A stretch of DNA of 64,000 bases from Sphingobacterium shayense (GTDB lineage: Bacteria > Bacteroidota > Bacteroidia > Sphingobacteriales > Sphingobacteriaceae), in NCBI RefSeq assembly GCF_013179575.1, contig NZ_JABMCQ010000002.1, positions 1-64,000 of the forward strand, in the 5' to 3' direction. The position numbers and the translations under genes were made by a program. How positions within the stretch are numbered: the stretch's first letter is position 1; each line of letters begins with the position of its first letter. Below, one piece after another: positions 63,440 to 64,000 of this stretch. The notes beneath the pieces were generated by a model, which saw nothing but the letters and a program-made list of their open reading frames with translations, was not told the DNA's origin and did no database searches.

Positions 63440-64000
63440 ATGAAAAAGATATTAGTAGCGATTATACTGACTTTAGGGTTCATCGGCGTTCGTGCACAAG
63501 AGTTAAGGGTTGCGACATTTAATATTCGTATGAAAACAGATGCTGACACGGGGAATCTTTGGGATGACCGGAAATCGGCGGTTACCGGCCTGATTAAATT
63601 TCATGAATTTGAAATTTTTGGTGTGCAGGAAGCTTTTCGTGAACAAATTGATGATATGAAGGGATTTTTACCCGAATTTTCTTATGTTGGTGTAGGCCGT
63701 GACGATGGTGCAAAAAAAGGAGAGCACTCAGCGATATTCTTTAATACAAAGCGGTTTAAAGCAATTAAAAATGGGACGTTTTGGCTTTCGGCAACTGATA
63801 CAGAGCAACCTAATAAGGGTTGGGATGCGGCACTTCCACGGATCTGTACATGGGGCGTTTTTCAGGATTTAGAAAATGGCAAACAGTTTATTTTTATGAA
63901 TACTCATTTTGATCATGTGGGAATCGAGGCTCGTCGAGAGAGTGCGAAGCTTATCTTGAATAAAGCGACTGAATTTGCGAAAGGTTTGCCATTGATCCTC
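63440..64000 (+). CDS. Secreted endonuclease/exonuclease/phosphatase-family protein (3' cut)
   Basis: At least 187 residues, continuing past the window. A signal peptide (KILVAIILTLGFIGVRAQ) is followed by an EEP/DNase I-like fold: TFNIRMKTD, GVQEAF (metal Glu) and MNTHFDHVG (catalytic His). Secreted members of this Bacteroidota family are sphingomyelinase- or endonuclease-like phosphodiesterases. It is probably co-transcribed with the glycerophosphodiesterase. Confidence 0.88.
   Translation, partial: MKKILVAIILTLGFIGVRAQELRVATFNIRMKTDADTGNLWDDRKSAVTGLIKFHEFEIFGVQEAFREQIDDMKGFLPEFSYVGVGRDDGAKKGEHSAIFFNTKRFKAIKNGTFWLSATDTEQPNKGWDAALPRICTWGVFQDLENGKQFIFMNTHFDHVGIEARRESAKLILNKATEFAKGLPLIL

Noticed and set aside
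1-64000. tRNA, rRNA, CRISPR, insertion sequence or prophage
   Set aside because: No cloverleaf/T-arm consensus, repeated spacers, transposase or integrase motifs were found on reading either strand; not a substitute for a covariance scan.

Overview
The window looks like a chromosomal segment from a Bacteroidota, most probably a Sphingobacteriales member (Sphingobacterium/Pedobacter/Olivibacter-like; inference). The reasons are TAnnTTTG-type -7 promoter boxes, few Shine-Dalgarno sequences, a DarA/DarB flexirubin-type pigment cluster, and Bacteroidota-typical families (DUF3127, DUF4833, FadN-type beta-oxidation, HtrA with the usual Bacteroidota N-terminus).

Region 1 (1-23798, all +) is the larger, 3' part of a flexirubin/aryl-polyene gene cluster of 25 tightly packed, often overlapping genes. 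It encodes an LpxL-like acyltransferase (cut by the left edge), DarA and DarB (dialkylresorcinol formation), two ApeP-like and one FabZ-like hotdog proteins, an HTH-like protein, a BtrH-like acyltransferase, an ABC-2 exporter, a thioesterase, two ketosynthase/partner pairs around one ACP, and a NodB deacetylase. A LolA-like chaperone, a LolB-like lipoprotein, a GT2-DUF2062 glycosyltransferase, a giant MMPL-PlsC fusion, a CrtI-like oxidoreductase, a C45 Ntn-hydrolase lipoprotein and a phenylacetate-CoA-ligase-like enzyme complete it. Together they would build an aryl-polyene acid and a dialkylresorcinol, join them as an ester, and move the pigment to the outer membrane. No aromatic ammonia lyase and no ketoreductase is visible; these are probably left of the window.

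Region 2 (23795-37603) is mostly housekeeping: a SNF2 helicase, dapF, an HtrA protease, a low-molecular-weight phosphatase, a cyclophilin, ExoIII, QueD, an FMN-dependent alpha-hydroxy-acid dehydrogenase, a SAM-I riboswitch with metE, and several small envelope proteins, including a 58-residue lipoprotein.

Region 3 (37708-46151) holds an RND efflux system whose inner-membrane pump is fused in one reading frame to its outer-membrane channel. It converges on a two-component system. Region 4 (46321-53552) has a 2OG-Fe(II) oxygenase divergent from a MarR-fadN-fadA-fadE operon; the MarR promoter carries a near-perfect operator palindrome. A 23-bp-arm terminator and about 0.7 kb of apparently non-coding DNA follow.

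Region 5 (54284-64000) contains a CrtI-like oxidoreductase/epimerase/YeiH operon, an ECF sigma factor with a membrane anti-sigma-like partner and a secreted protein, a DUF3127 protein with an SSB-like tail, an rRNA methyltransferase plus an HD hydrolase, a secreted glycerophosphodiesterase, and an EEP-family hydrolase cut by the right edge. No tRNA, rRNA, insertion sequence, CRISPR array or prophage was recognised.
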